Shown here: in pieces, positions 39,931-49,672 of the stretch
Layout of the letters: the number at the start of each line of letters is the position of its first letter
How positions within the stretch are numbered: position 1 is the stretch's first letter
NCBI RefSeq assembly: GCF_026191635.1
Contig: NZ_JAKRRW010000006.1
Span: 1-64,000, forward strand
DNA length: 64,000 bases
From: Photobacterium obscurum
GTDB taxonomy: Bacteria > Pseudomonadota > Gammaproteobacteria > Enterobacterales > Vibrionaceae
Direction: 5' to 3'
The notes under the pieces: generated by a model
What the model was told of the DNA's origin: nothing
What the model saw: the letters and a program-made list of their open reading frames with translations, nothing else
The model's database searches: none
Made by a program: the position numbers and the translations under genes

Positions 39931-42900
39931 TTAAATGTCTTCGGGTAAGGTTTTCGGCAGGTCATGGCCATTTTCCCCATCCAGCCAGTCCACCTTGTCC
40001 ATCTTGCGCACCACGACAAATTCATCGCGGTTACAGCCTACTGTGCCGTAGTAGTTAAATCCGTAGGCCTGCTGGGCATAGCCCCCAATCATATGGGTCG
40101 GCTTGGTTACGACCCGGGTGACCGAATTATGGTGCCCGCCACGCGTTCCCGTCATTTCTGATCCCGGAATATTCAATATCCGCTCCTGAGCGTGATACAT
40201 CATGGTCATGCCTTCGTTAACCCGCTGACTGACAACAACTCGGCAGGCGATGGCGCCATTGACGTTAAACACTTCGACCCAGTCGTTGTCTTCAATTCCC
40301 ACTTTCCGGGCATCAACTTCAGACATCCAGATGATCGGCCCGCCACGTGAGAGGGTCTGCATCAACAGGTTGTCGGTGTATACGCTATGGATACCCCATT
40401 TTTGATGCGGGGTGATCCAATTCAGGGCGATCTCCGGGTTACCGTTCGGTTTCTTGTTGATGATCGGGGTGATGGTTTTGGTATCGATCGGCGGGCGATA
40501 GCTGACAAACTGCTCGCCGAAGGCTTGCATCCAGGCATGATCCTGATAGTACTGCTGTCGGCCGGTGAGGGTTCTAAACGGGATCAGCTCATGGATATTG
40601 GTATAACAGGCGTTATAGCTGACATGTTCATCTTCCAAGCCAGACCAGGTGGGCGATGAAATGATCTTGCGCGGCTGGGCAACCACATCACGGAAGCGGA
40701 TTTTTTCTTCCCGCTTGGGCTGGGCCAGGTGGGTGTGATCACGCCCGGTGAGCTTACTGAGTGACCGCCAGGCTTTCACCGCTACATTACCGTTGGTTTC
40801 TGGCGCCAGGGTCAGGATCATTTCGGCGGCATCAATGGCAGATTCAAGCTGCGGTCGTCCTTCACTGATCCCTTTGTCAGTCACGCAGTAATTAAGTTTC
40901 CCCAGCAGCTCAACATCGTCTTCTGTGTTCCAGCCAATACCTTTGCCGCCGTTCCCCAGTTTCTCGAGCAGCGGTCCCACCGAGGTGAACTTCTTATAAA
41001 TGTTTGGATAGTCGCGCTCCACCACCACCATATTCGGTGCGGTTTTTCCCGGAGTGAGCGGGCATTCGCCTTTTTTCCAGTCTTTAACCTCCGTCGCCTG
41101 TCCCAATTCACCGGCAGTATCGTGCAGCAGGGGAACCGTCACGATGTCTTTTTCGACTCCCAGTACTCCCTTTGCCACTTCAGCAAAGGTTTTGGCTATC
41201 CCTTTATAGATATCCCAGTCACTGCGTGCTTCCCAGGCCGGATCCACTGCGGCAGTGAGTGGGTGAATGAATGGGTGCATATCTGATGTATTCAGATCAT
41301 CTTTTTCATACCAGGTGGCTGTCGGCAGCACGATATCGGAATACAGGCAGGTCGATGACATCCTGAAGTCCAGCGTCACCACCAGGTCCAGCTTGCCTTC
41401 CGGCGCCTTTTCTTCCCATTTAACCTCTTTGGGACGAACATCATCGGGGCCATTTTCGTCATTCATTACCCCGTTTCTGGTTCCCAACAGATATTTCAGA
41501 AAATATTCATGCCCTTTGCCTGATGAGCCCAAAATATTCGAACGCCAGATAAACATATTGCGCGGGAAGTTTTCCGGGCTGTCTGGCTCTTCACAGGCAA
41601 ACTTGATCTCACCTCGTTTCAGTTGATCAACCAGATAGTCTTTCGGATCTTTGCCTGCGGCTTCGGCCGCTTTGGTTACCTCCAGCGGGTTCATATTGAG
41701 CTGCGGTGCTGATGGCAGCCAGCCCATACGTTCAGAACGCACGTTCCAGTCGATCATATGCTCCGGAAAGGCATTTTTGTCAGCCAGCGGTGAGAGCACT
41801 TCTTTGGCATTGAGCTTTTCATGCCGCCACTGGCTGGTGTGGTTGTAGAAAAACGAGGTTGAGTTCATGTGACGTGGCGGGCGTGACCAGTCCAGGGCAA
41901 AAGCCAATGGTTGCCAGCCGGTCTGTGGTCGCAATTTCTCCTGCCCCACATAGTGGGCCCAGCCACCGCCGCTTTGTCCGACACAGCCGCACATCATCAG
42001 CATGTTGATCAAACCACGGTAGTTCATGTCCATGTGATACCAGTGATTCATTGCAGCGCCGACGATAATCATTGAGCGTCCTTGGGTTTTATCTGCGGTG
42101 TCGGCAAATTCGCGGGCTACCTGGATCACTTTGTCACGGCTGACCCCGGTGATTTCCTCCTGCCAGGCTGGCGTATAAGCCACATCATCATCAAAGTTAG
42201 CGGCGACATTGCCTCCGCCAAGTCCACGATCCAGACCATAGTTGGCCATCATCAGATCGTAAACTGTCGCCACTTTAACCTGACGACCATCAGCCAATTT
42301 CAAAGTACGCACTGGGACATGGCGGACCTGAACTTCATCCTGTTCATTGTGATTAAAATAGGTATGTGCCTGACCACCAAAGTAGGGGAAGCCTACCGGG
42401 GCAACCTTGTCTTCGGCATCTGGTGTATCGGGATCAATCAGACTCAGTTGTAGCCGGGTTTCCCGTTCATCCTCACCAGCTTCACGCTCTTCAAGGTTCC
42501 ACTTTCCTTCTTCCCCCCAGCGGAAACCAACGGCGCCGTTTGGCGACACGATTTGACCGCTGATTTCGTCAAAGGCAACGGTTTTCCACTCAGGGTTATT
42601 ATCCTGGCCCAGATTGTCGGCAAGGTCGGAGGCGCGAACGAAGCGAGTTGATTTCAATACTTCGTCTTTATGATCCTCCAGCATTACCAACATCGGCATA
42701 TCGGTATACTGGCGGGCGTACTCGGTGAAGTACTTGCTGGGATTGTCAAGATGAAACTCTCGCAAAATAACGTGACCGAATGCCATCGCCAATGCCGCAT
42801 CTGTCCCTTGTTTGGGGTTTAGCCACTGATCCGTCAGTTTTGACACTTCTGCATAATCGGGTGTGATGGAGACCGTTTTGGTACCTTTGTACCGTACTTC

Positions 42901-43704
42901 CGAGAAGAAGTGCGCATCGGGCGTTCGGGTTTGTGGGACATTGGAGCCCCAGGCAATAATATAGTTAGCGTTATACCAGTCAGCCGATTCCGGTACGTCA
43001 GTCTGCTCCCCCCAGGTCATTGGTGACGATGGCGGCAAGTCGCAGTACCAGTCATAAAAGCTCATGCACACACCGCCGATCAGCGACAAATAGCGCGAGC
43101 CGGCAGCATAAGAGACCATCGACATGGCGGGAATAGGGGAAAATCCGATGATCCGATCCGGCCCATGTTTCTTGGTGGTATAGACATTGGCGGCCGCAAT
43201 GATTTCATTGACTTCATCCCAGCTTGAACGGATAAATCCCCCCATACCACGCTTGGATTTATATGACTTTGCTTGCTTGGGGTTTTCGACAATGGACGCC
43301 CAGGCATCCACCGGTGACAAACTGCGGCGAGCTTCACGCCATAATTTGAGTAATGGACGGCGAACCTTGGGGTATTTGATGCGGTTGGCGCTGTAGGTAT
43401 ACCAGGAATAACTGGCACCTCGGGCACAGCCACGCGGTTCATGGTTCGGCAACTCAGGACGGGTGCGGGGGTAATCGGTTTGCTGGGTCTCCCAGGTGAT
43501 CAGACCGTTTTTGACATAAATTTTCCAGCTGCAAGAGCCCGTACAGTTCGCGCCATGGGTTGAACGCACCACTTTATCGTACTGCCAGCGGGAACGATAG
43601 CTGTCTTCCCAGGCACGGTTCTCATTGCTTACTTCGCCATGCCCGTCGGAAAATTCGCTCTGCTTTTTCTTAAAAAACTGAAGTCGATCTAGTATATGAC
43701 TCAT
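39931..43704 (-). CDS. narG: Respiratory nitrate reductase alpha subunit
   Basis: The 1257-residue molybdoenzyme (Mo-bisMGD plus FS0 [4Fe-4S]) reduces nitrate to nitrite at the cytoplasmic face. The N-terminal HGANCTGSCSWK carries the FS0 His and Cys ligands. The start MSHILDRLQFFKKK is typical of NarG, so ATG at 43704 is chosen over a frame nine codons longer. The length is as in E. coli NarG. It is the first structural gene after the two transporters, with a 105-bp spacer after narK2 that may hold an internal promoter. I found no canonical FNR box in that spacer. Confidence 0.97.
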   Translation of the reverse strand: MSHILDRLQFFKKKQSEFSDGHGEVSNENRAWEDSYRSRWQYDKVVRSTHGANCTGSCSWKIYVKNGLITWETQQTDYPRTRPELPNHEPRGCARGASYSWYTYSANRIKYPKVRRPLLKLWREARRSLSPVDAWASIVENPKQAKSYKSKRGMGGFIRSSWDEVNEIIAAANVYTTKKHGPDRIIGFSPIPAMSMVSYAAGSRYLSLIGGVCMSFYDWYCDLPPSSPMTWGEQTDVPESADWYNANYIIAWGSNVPQTRTPDAHFFSEVRYKGTKTVSITPDYAEVSKLTDQWLNPKQGTDAALAMAFGHVILREFHLDNPSKYFTEYARQYTDMPMLVMLEDHKDEVLKSTRFVRASDLADNLGQDNNPEWKTVAFDEISGQIVSPNGAVGFRWGEEGKWNLEEREAGEDERETRLQLSLIDPDTPDAEDKVAPVGFPYFGGQAHTYFNHNEQDEVQVRHVPVRTLKLADGRQVKVATVYDLMMANYGLDRGLGGGNVAANFDDDVAYTPAWQEEITGVSRDKVIQVAREFADTADKTQGRSMIIVGAAMNHWYHMDMNYRGLINMLMMCGCVGQSGGGWAHYVGQEKLRPQTGWQPLAFALDWSRPPRHMNSTSFFYNHTSQWRHEKLNAKEVLSPLADKNAFPEHMIDWNVRSERMGWLPSAPQLNMNPLEVTKAAEAAGKDPKDYLVDQLKRGEIKFACEEPDSPENFPRNMFIWRSNILGSSGKGHEYFLKYLLGTRNGVMNDENGPDDVRPKEVKWEEKAPEGKLDLVVTLDFRMSSTCLYSDIVLPTATWYEKDDLNTSDMHPFIHPLTAAVDPAWEARSDWDIYKGIAKTFAEVAKGVLGVEKDIVTVPLLHDTAGELGQATEVKDWKKGECPLTPGKTAPNMVVVERDYPNIYKKFTSVGPLLEKLGNGGKGIGWNTEDDVELLGKLNYCVTDKGISEGRPQLESAIDAAEMILTLAPETNGNVAVKAWRSLSKLTGRDHTHLAQPKREEKIRFRDVVAQPRKIISSPTWSGLEDEHVSYNACYTNIHELIPFRTLTGRQQYYQDHAWMQAFGEQFVSYRPPIDTKTITPIINKKPNGNPEIALNWITPHQKWGIHSVYTDNLLMQTLSRGGPIIWMSEVDARKVGIEDNDWVEVFNVNGAIACRVVVSQRVNEGMTMMYHAQERILNIPGSEMTGTRGGHHNSVTRVVTKPTHMIGGYAQQAYGFNYYGTVGCNRDEFVVVRKMDKVDWLDGENGHDLPKTLPEDI

Positions 43705-43809
43705 CGTTAAGCAGTCCTTATGCTTGTACAAATAAAAGCGTCATTGGTTAATTATCGCGACATCAATGACCCTGGTGTTTGGTGTTTGGCTGTGTCCTTT
43801 AATTATTTC

Positions 43810-45414
43810 TTACGGGTTTTTATGTTCAGCCCCCGGGCGTAAATAGAACCACCAGTTGATTGCGATACAGACGGCATAGAAAATTGCAAAGCCGTAGAGG
43901 GCATTTTCTGGTGTGGTTAATTTAATTTGTTCGCCAAGCACTTTAGGAATAATGAAGGCACCATAAGCTGCGACAGCTGATGTCCAGCCCAATACCGGAC
44001 CGGCTTGCTCTTTATTAAATACCATTGAGATAGTGCGGAAAGTGGAGCCGTTACCGATCCCGGTCGCAGCAAACAAAATGAGAAACAAAATAAGGAAAGG
44101 AACAAAAAATTCTTCGGGCGTTGCCGAGCTATAGGCCGCCTTCATAAAGTAAGCAACCCCAAGCGCACTTGCTACCATGGTAACAGCACAAAACTGGGTC
44201 ACTTTTGCGCCGCCAATTTTATCGGCAACCCAACCACCAATAGGGCGGATCAAAGCACCAATAAATGGCCCCATCCAGGCATACATCAAGGCACTCGGTC
44301 CATTTGGGTTGGCCAAATCATGATTCATTACCCCATCGACCATTACATGCTGGAAGCCAAAGATCACTTTGATTGAGAGGCCGAATGCGGCGGCAAACCC
44401 GATAAATGAGCCAAAGGTCATGGTATAGATAATGCTCATCACCCAAGTGTGGGTATTACCAAATATTTTGTACTGGCGGTTTAAATTTGTTCTCACCTGG
44501 CCAGGAAGCAGCTTCAGGCACATCACCGTCAAGACAACTACGATAGGTAATACGATCCACTTACTGACCGCCAAGCCTGAGCCTCCCACCTTTTCAGGCA
44601 ACATCAGCCATAAGCCAAAAATCGAGGTCGCAAAGCCGATGAGTAACATCCCGCTAATAATGGAGAATGAACCGATAGGATTAGGCAGTTCAGGGGTAAC
44701 ATGTTCATCCTTGATATTGCTCATTCCCCACCAACCGACAATGGCTAACGGGATCAGAAATAACAACCAGACATAACCGGCGTTATGGATCCAGGCATCT
44801 GAGCCCGCCGGAATTTTGCCAATTAAGGTTCCCGAGGTGGTCACCAGCTCCATAGGTTCGCCACCAAACAGGCCAAAGGTCATCACCAAGGGCACTAATA
44901 TTTGCATGGTGGTGACGCCAAAGTTGCCGAGACCTGCATTCAGCCCCAGAGCTAAGCCTTGCTGCTTTTTGGGAAAGAAAAAGCTGATATTTGACATTGA
45001 AGAGGCGAAGTTACCGCCACCAAATCCAGACAGCAGCGCGAGTCCCTGGAAAACCCACAACGGTGTATTTTTATCTTGCAGGGCAATACCCGTCCCGATT
45101 GCCGGGATCATCAGTAAGGCGGTGGTGAAAACGATGGTGTTACGTCCTCCGGCAAGCCGTATGAAAAAGCTGCTCGGAATACGTAGTGTCGCGCCAGTCA
45201 GCCCCGCCACAGCCATTAGGGTGAAGAGCTCAGACTTGGCAAACGGAAAGCCGACATTAAGCATCTGAATAGTGATAATGCCCCAATATAACCACACGGC
45301 AAAGCCACACAATAAGCTTGGAATCGAAATCCAGAGGTTGCGATTGGCAACCTGCTTGCCTGTACTCTCCCAAAACTCAGGATTTTCCACGTCCCACTTT
45401 TTAATCGCTGTCAT
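43810..45414 (-). CDS. NarK-family nitrate/nitrite transporter (NarK2 type)
   Basis: The 534-residue major facilitator protein has twelve membrane segments and the nitrate-signature regions 'GFGGGNFASSMSNISFFFPKKQQGLALGLNAG' (in part) and 'GIGNGSTFRTISMVF'. The N-terminal sequence (WDVENPEFW) matches the nitrate/nitrite antiporter subgroup (E. coli NarK/Paracoccus NarK2). It probably exchanges nitrate for nitrite. It lies between narK1 and narG on the same strand. Confidence 0.9.
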   Translation of the reverse strand: MTAIKKWDVENPEFWESTGKQVANRNLWISIPSLLCGFAVWLYWGIITIQMLNVGFPFAKSELFTLMAVAGLTGATLRIPSSFFIRLAGGRNTIVFTTALLMIPAIGTGIALQDKNTPLWVFQGLALLSGFGGGNFASSMSNISFFFPKKQQGLALGLNAGLGNFGVTTMQILVPLVMTFGLFGGEPMELVTTSGTLIGKIPAGSDAWIHNAGYVWLLFLIPLAIVGWWGMSNIKDEHVTPELPNPIGSFSIISGMLLIGFATSIFGLWLMLPEKVGGSGLAVSKWIVLPIVVVLTVMCLKLLPGQVRTNLNRQYKIFGNTHTWVMSIIYTMTFGSFIGFAAAFGLSIKVIFGFQHVMVDGVMNHDLANPNGPSALMYAWMGPFIGALIRPIGGWVADKIGGAKVTQFCAVTMVASALGVAYFMKAAYSSATPEEFFVPFLILFLILFAATGIGNGSTFRTISMVFNKEQAGPVLGWTSAVAAYGAFIIPKVLGEQIKLTTPENALYGFAIFYAVCIAINWWFYLRPGAEHKNP

Positions 45415-45501
45415 GTTAATTTTCTCCCGTTTTTTAGGAGCTATTTATTTTTCATTGCCGTTCTGGCTGGCCTTGAAAGATAAGCAGACCCTAATAATGA
45501 A

Positions 45502-46824
45502 TTAATATTCTTTTTCCAGTTCGGCAGATGTTTTTTCTTTTAACGGCTTTTCCGCTGATGGTGTTTCTGTTTGCTTTATTAATTGCAACTTCGCCTGCTG
45601 AGCATTTCTTACTCGTGCAAATGACCAGTGCATCCAAATTAAGGAAACACATGTTGCGCCATATAGGATCATAAAAATGGCAGTATTTACTTTGAATATA
45701 TCAATGAAAAAGCCAAACATGACGGGGAGCAGGAAGCCGCCTAAACCACCAGCCAAACCGACAATACCGGAGACGACACCCAGGTTTTCCGGATATTCAT
45801 CAGATAAGAACTTAAAAACAGAAGCCTTACCAAACCCCCAGGCGATACCCACAATGAATAGCAGGGCAGTGAATAACCAGACATTCAATCCAATATGGAA
45901 AGAGGTTGTGCCACCATCTGCGGTATAAATGGTTAAGTCTGTTTGCGGGTAGGAAAGAAGGAACAAGCATACCCAGGAGGTCCACATAACCCACCAGGTC
46001 ACTTTATAGGCACCATATTTATCTGAAAACCAACCGCCTAAAGCCCGGATCACCCCCGATGGCAGGACAAAAATTGTTGCCAGCAGGGCGGCGGTTTGAA
46101 TATCAAAGCCATACTCATTGATATAAAACTTGGTCATCCATAAAGACAAGGCAACAAAGCCGCCAAAGACAATGGAGTAGTATTGGCAGTATCGCCAGAT
46201 ATTTTTATCTTTCAGCACCTTCAGCTGATCCTTAAAGGTGACTTTAGAATCAACTTGGTGTGATGGATCTGTGTAGGTAAACATCCAGAACGCAATAACA
46301 GTGACAAACATAAATACCGCGTATACTTTAGGCACTGCTGTCCAGCCGTAAGCCACTACAATGGAAGGTGCAACAAATTTGGTTAACGCGGCGCCCGCGT
46401 TACCGGCGCCAAAGATCCCCATCGCAAATCCTTGCTTCTCTCTAGAGAACCATTTTGCGGTATAGCTGATCCCCACGGAAAAAGACGCACCAGCCAATCC
46501 GATAAATAATCCCAGGATCAAGAAATGCCAAAATTGGGTGGCTTCACTAATTAACCAGAGAGGTAAAACCGTAGTACACATCAGAACGAAATAAACTACT
46601 CGCCCGCCAAACTTATCTGTCAACATTCCAACAGGCAGACGAGCTAGTGAGCCGGTTAATATGGGCGTTGCAACCAATAAGCCAAATTGGGTTTCAGACA
46701 GAGATAAGAGCTCTTTAATGGGAATGCCGATAATAGAGAACATTACCCAGACGGCAAAACAGGCAGTAAAAGCGTAAGTATTCATCACTAAGACTGAAAG
46801 TTGTTTTTTCTTAACCGATGTCAT
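45502..46824 (-). CDS. NarK-family nitrate transporter (NarK1 type)
   Basis: The 440-residue major facilitator has 'GLAGASFSVGISYTAKWFSREKQGFAMGIFGAGNAGAA' (in part) and 'GLAGGLGGFLLPVMFG', the nitrate signature motifs of NarK1-type nitrate/H+ symporters, with fewer residues and lower identity to NarK2. Having both types in tandem before narGHJI is as in Paracoccus and Pseudomonas; in Paracoccus the two are fused. The GAAGGTG ribosome-binding site favours ATG at 46824 over the 14-codon longer frame. It is the first gene of the nar operon, divergent from narX. Confidence 0.9.
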   Translation of the reverse strand: MTSVKKKQLSVLVMNTYAFTACFAVWVMFSIIGIPIKELLSLSETQFGLLVATPILTGSLARLPVGMLTDKFGGRVVYFVLMCTTVLPLWLISEATQFWHFLILGLFIGLAGASFSVGISYTAKWFSREKQGFAMGIFGAGNAGAALTKFVAPSIVVAYGWTAVPKVYAVFMFVTVIAFWMFTYTDPSHQVDSKVTFKDQLKVLKDKNIWRYCQYYSIVFGGFVALSLWMTKFYINEYGFDIQTAALLATIFVLPSGVIRALGGWFSDKYGAYKVTWWVMWTSWVCLFLLSYPQTDLTIYTADGGTTSFHIGLNVWLFTALLFIVGIAWGFGKASVFKFLSDEYPENLGVVSGIVGLAGGLGGFLLPVMFGFFIDIFKVNTAIFMILYGATCVSLIWMHWSFARVRNAQQAKLQLIKQTETPSAEKPLKEKTSAELEKEY

Positions 46825-46919
46825 GTTGTCACCTTCAAATAAAGGGTGTAACAACAATGTAGCCAAGCAATTAATAAGTTTCTGTTATGAATTTTATCTA
46901 CAATGAATAGGAGACAGTA

Positions 46920-46945
46920 AAAAATACCACCATGGTGGTATTTTT
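46920..46945. promoter_or_regulatory. Palindromic NarL/NarP-type 7-2-7 site
   Basis: A perfect 26-bp palindrome contains TACCACC-AT-GGTGGTA at 46925-46940. Two inverted heptamers with a 2-bp spacer is the NarL/NarP arrangement (TACYNMT), here with 6 of 7 matches per heptamer. It lies about 95 bp upstream of narK1 and 100 bp upstream of narX, so NarL could control both directions. Confidence 0.65.
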
Positions 46946-47044
46946 AAATCATAGTTATAATATTGAATGTTAAGGATAAAATATTATTTATTATATTTTT
47001 GTTAGGTCTGTTTAATATTAGAACGACTATTCGGAGGTATCGAT

Positions 47045-48892
47045 GTGTTAAAGGATGAAACCGTCGAGAATAATAAACGCTCTATTATATTCCGAGCCTC
47101 TCTGATCCTCTTCGGTGTAAGTATGCTGACGTTTTTTAGTTGGCTAGGCTCCGTTATTATCACAGAAAGTACTGATGGTGATGCTGCTGCAATTAATATT
47201 GCCGGCTCGCTACGAATGCAGGCTTACCGCATTGCAACTGTTGTGGCCCAGCCCGATACGGATATTTTACAGCTCAAAGCTGAAACTGAAGCGTTTCAGG
47301 CCCGTTTAAATGATCCAATCTTAAGTCAATATGTTCGCTTTTCTGGAGAACAGCACCCGCTCAACACCTCCTATCACGATATTTCTTTCTTCTGGGCTAA
47401 TGAATTAAAGCCTCAGCTTGAGTCCAGCTTCACAATTAGCCCCGAGTCGAAACGACAATACCTGATGCGAGTTGATGATTTCGTAAATGATATTGACCAC
47501 ATGGTATTGCTGATCCAGCAAAAAGCGGAAGCCAAAGTTACCCTGTTACGGGTTGTCAGTGGCATCAGTATGTTTTTGGTTGTTTTGGTTATGGTATTGG
47601 CAATATATGGTTTGCGACTCACTGTTGTCTCCCCGCTAAATGATCTGGTATTGGCCGCAAATAAAATTCGCCAAGGCGACCTCTCGGCCCGGGTGACCTA
47701 CAATGGTGACGATGAGTTGGGACTGCTGGGAGACTCTTTCAATCAAATGGCCGAAGAGCTGTCAGCCCTATATGTAAACCTAGAGCAACGAGTGACAGAA
47801 AAAACTCAAAAGTTGCTTCAGGCTAACAACAGCCTCGCCCTGGTTTACGATATCAGCCAGCGACTCAATTATGAGCAATATCCTGAGAAACAATTTACCG
47901 ATATTCTTGAGCGGCTAGAGTCAGCTACATCACTCACAAATTTCAGGCTCTGCCTAAACCAACCAAATATAAAAAAATCCCTGCTGGTTACCAATACAGA
48001 GCAGATACATATAAAAAATGATGATAAACCTCAGGATAACTGCAAAACCTGTGGGATAAAAAGCTGTAGCAAAAGTGCAAAGTCCGCGCTTAATTTTCCG
48101 ATCCGAGACAATGAAACCTTATACGGTACGTTATATGCCTGTACCCAGTCGCCTATTGAAACGTGGGAGCAACAGCTACTTGAAACCGTGGCGGAGTCGA
48201 TTTCAACACGATTGAGGTTAAGCCAGTTTGAGCGAGAGCAACGCCGGGTGGCCCTTATGGAAGAGCGGGCTCTTATTGCCAGAGAGTTGCATGACTCACT
48301 GGCACAAGCCTTGTCTTACCAGAAATTTCAGGTGGCTATTTTTGAGGAGCTCTGGCGTAACAATGACTCACCGGAACATATTGAGGCTGTTATTGAAGAT
48401 TTGAAAAACGGTCTGAATTCGGCTTACCGCCAATTACGTGAATTGTTAACCACATTCAGATTAACCATAGACGGTGCCGGGCTCGAATCTGCGTTGAAAA
48501 ATACGGTAGAGGAATTTAACAATAAAGCCCAGTTTGTCATAAATCTTGACTACTCACTGTCGAACTGGCGTCTTAGCCCCAATGAAGAAGTCAGTATCAT
48601 ACAAATTGTCAGAGAAGCATTATCCAATGCCATGCACCACTCCGAAGCCAAACAGGTGTGCATTTCAATTTTTGATAAAAGGCATAACAGTATTGTGGTT
48701 CAAGTTCGAGATGATGGTATCGGTATTGATGATTTGACCCACAAGTCCGGACATTACGGACTCTCAATAATGAAAGAGCGGGCGGTAAGTATTCATGGCG
48801 ATATCACTATTTCTCGGGTTTCACCAAGCGGTACCTGTGTGGAACTGATCTTTATTCCCGCATCCAGTCAGGAGTTTCCCAATGCAAGTTAA
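47045..48892 (+). CDS. narX: Nitrate/nitrite sensor histidine kinase
   Basis: The 615-residue sensor has TM1 near 16-38 and the periplasmic P-box AINIAGSLRMQAYR (49-62) that binds nitrate. TM2 lies near 175-195, then HAMP, then a central region with a Cys cluster (CKTCGIKSCSKS). A HisKA_3 H-box (ARELHDSLAQALSYQ) and a HATPase domain (REALSNAMHHSEA, VRDDGIGID) complete it. This matches NarX/NarQ. The GTG start at 47045 is set by GGAGG at 47033-47037. The response regulator overlaps its end. Its narX symbol is by organisation; narQ is possible. Confidence 0.9.
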   Translation: MLKDETVENNKRSIIFRASLILFGVSMLTFFSWLGSVIITESTDGDAAAINIAGSLRMQAYRIATVVAQPDTDILQLKAETEAFQARLNDPILSQYVRFSGEQHPLNTSYHDISFFWANELKPQLESSFTISPESKRQYLMRVDDFVNDIDHMVLLIQQKAEAKVTLLRVVSGISMFLVVLVMVLAIYGLRLTVVSPLNDLVLAANKIRQGDLSARVTYNGDDELGLLGDSFNQMAEELSALYVNLEQRVTEKTQKLLQANNSLALVYDISQRLNYEQYPEKQFTDILERLESATSLTNFRLCLNQPNIKKSLLVTNTEQIHIKNDDKPQDNCKTCGIKSCSKSAKSALNFPIRDNETLYGTLYACTQSPIETWEQQLLETVAESISTRLRLSQFEREQRRVALMEERALIARELHDSLAQALSYQKFQVAIFEELWRNNDSPEHIEAVIEDLKNGLNSAYRQLRELLTTFRLTIDGAGLESALKNTVEEFNNKAQFVINLDYSLSNWRLSPNEEVSIIQIVREALSNAMHHSEAKQVCISIFDKRHNSIVVQVRDDGIGIDDLTHKSGHYGLSIMKERAVSIHGDITISRVSPSGTCVELIFIPASSQEFPNAS

Positions 48893-49553
48893 CGATATGA
48901 AAAACGAGACAAAAACGACAACCGTCGTTATTGATGATCACCCAATGATGCGCCAGGGCGTAAGCCGGTTACTCGAGTTAAAGGGTAACTTTAAGGTTGT
49001 TGGTGAAGCAGGAAATGGTACAGACGCTCTGAAAGTGGTTCTCGAAGAGTGTCCGGATCTGGTGCTTTTGGATCTGAATATGGAAGGACTTAATGGCATT
49101 CAGACTTTGGAGTTGCTAAGGGAGAACGATGTTGAATCAACCATAGTGGTGTTTACCGTCTCCGATGATAATGACGATGTACTCAATGCCCTTAAAAGTG
49201 GGGCTGACGGTTATCTGCTAAAAGATATGGAGCCAGAAGATCTGCTAGCCCGCTTAAACGCCGCTATTAATGGCCAGGTTGTACTCAGTGATAAGCTGAC
49301 CCACATTTTGGCAACCGCCTTGTGCCAGGGTAATAAACCTTCTCGTGAACCCGATATAAACAACTTAACCAAACGAGAGAAGGAGATCTTGAAGCAGATT
49401 GCCAACGGACAAACCAACAAGCATATTGCGCGTCAGCTTGATATCACAGAAGGAACCGTGAAAGTGCATGTGAAGCACCTTTTGAAGAAAATGAAGCTTC
49501 GCACGCGGGTAGAAGCTGCTGTGTGGGCAGTGAAAAATGATTTTGTTCATTAG
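48882..49553 (+). CDS. narL: Nitrate/nitrite response regulator
   Basis: The 223-residue protein has a receiver domain (VVIDDHPMMRQGV, phospho-acceptor Asp in LVLLDLNM) and a LuxR-type HTH (LTKREKEILKQIANGQTNKHIARQL in part, TEGTVKVHVKHLLKKM). It belongs to the NarL/FixJ family. It overlaps the sensor gene by 11 bp. It most probably binds the palindromic 7-2-7 site upstream of narK1/narX and activates the nar operon. NarL versus NarP cannot be decided here. Confidence 0.9.
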   Translation: MQVNDMKNETKTTTVVIDDHPMMRQGVSRLLELKGNFKVVGEAGNGTDALKVVLEECPDLVLLDLNMEGLNGIQTLELLRENDVESTIVVFTVSDDNDDVLNALKSGADGYLLKDMEPEDLLARLNAAINGQVVLSDKLTHILATALCQGNKPSREPDINNLTKREKEILKQIANGQTNKHIARQLDITEGTVKVHVKHLLKKMKLRTRVEAAVWAVKNDFVH

Positions 49554-49561
49554 GATGTTTT

Positions 49562-49641
49562 ATACCAAACCCATCAATCACTATTCTGAACAAGACTCCC
49601 AGTGGTGCTCTGATTAGTTAGATAATGAATGGGTCTGGTAT
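49562..49641. repeat. Imperfect inverted repeat after narL
   Basis: ataccaaacccat (49562-49574) and atgggtctggtat (49629-49641) are inverse complements at 12 of 13 positions, 54 bp apart. The size and ends suit a small inverted-repeat element (MITE-like) or a weak terminator structure for narL. No other copy was noticed in this window. Confidence 0.45.
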
Positions 49642-49672
49642 TACACATAGTTGGCTTATCTTTTACGCACAA

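Noticed and set aside
43705-43809. FNR box upstream of narG
   Set aside because: No TTGAT-N4-ATCAA match is present in the spacer; 'attggttaattatc' and 'gacatcaatg' do not pair at the needed spacing.
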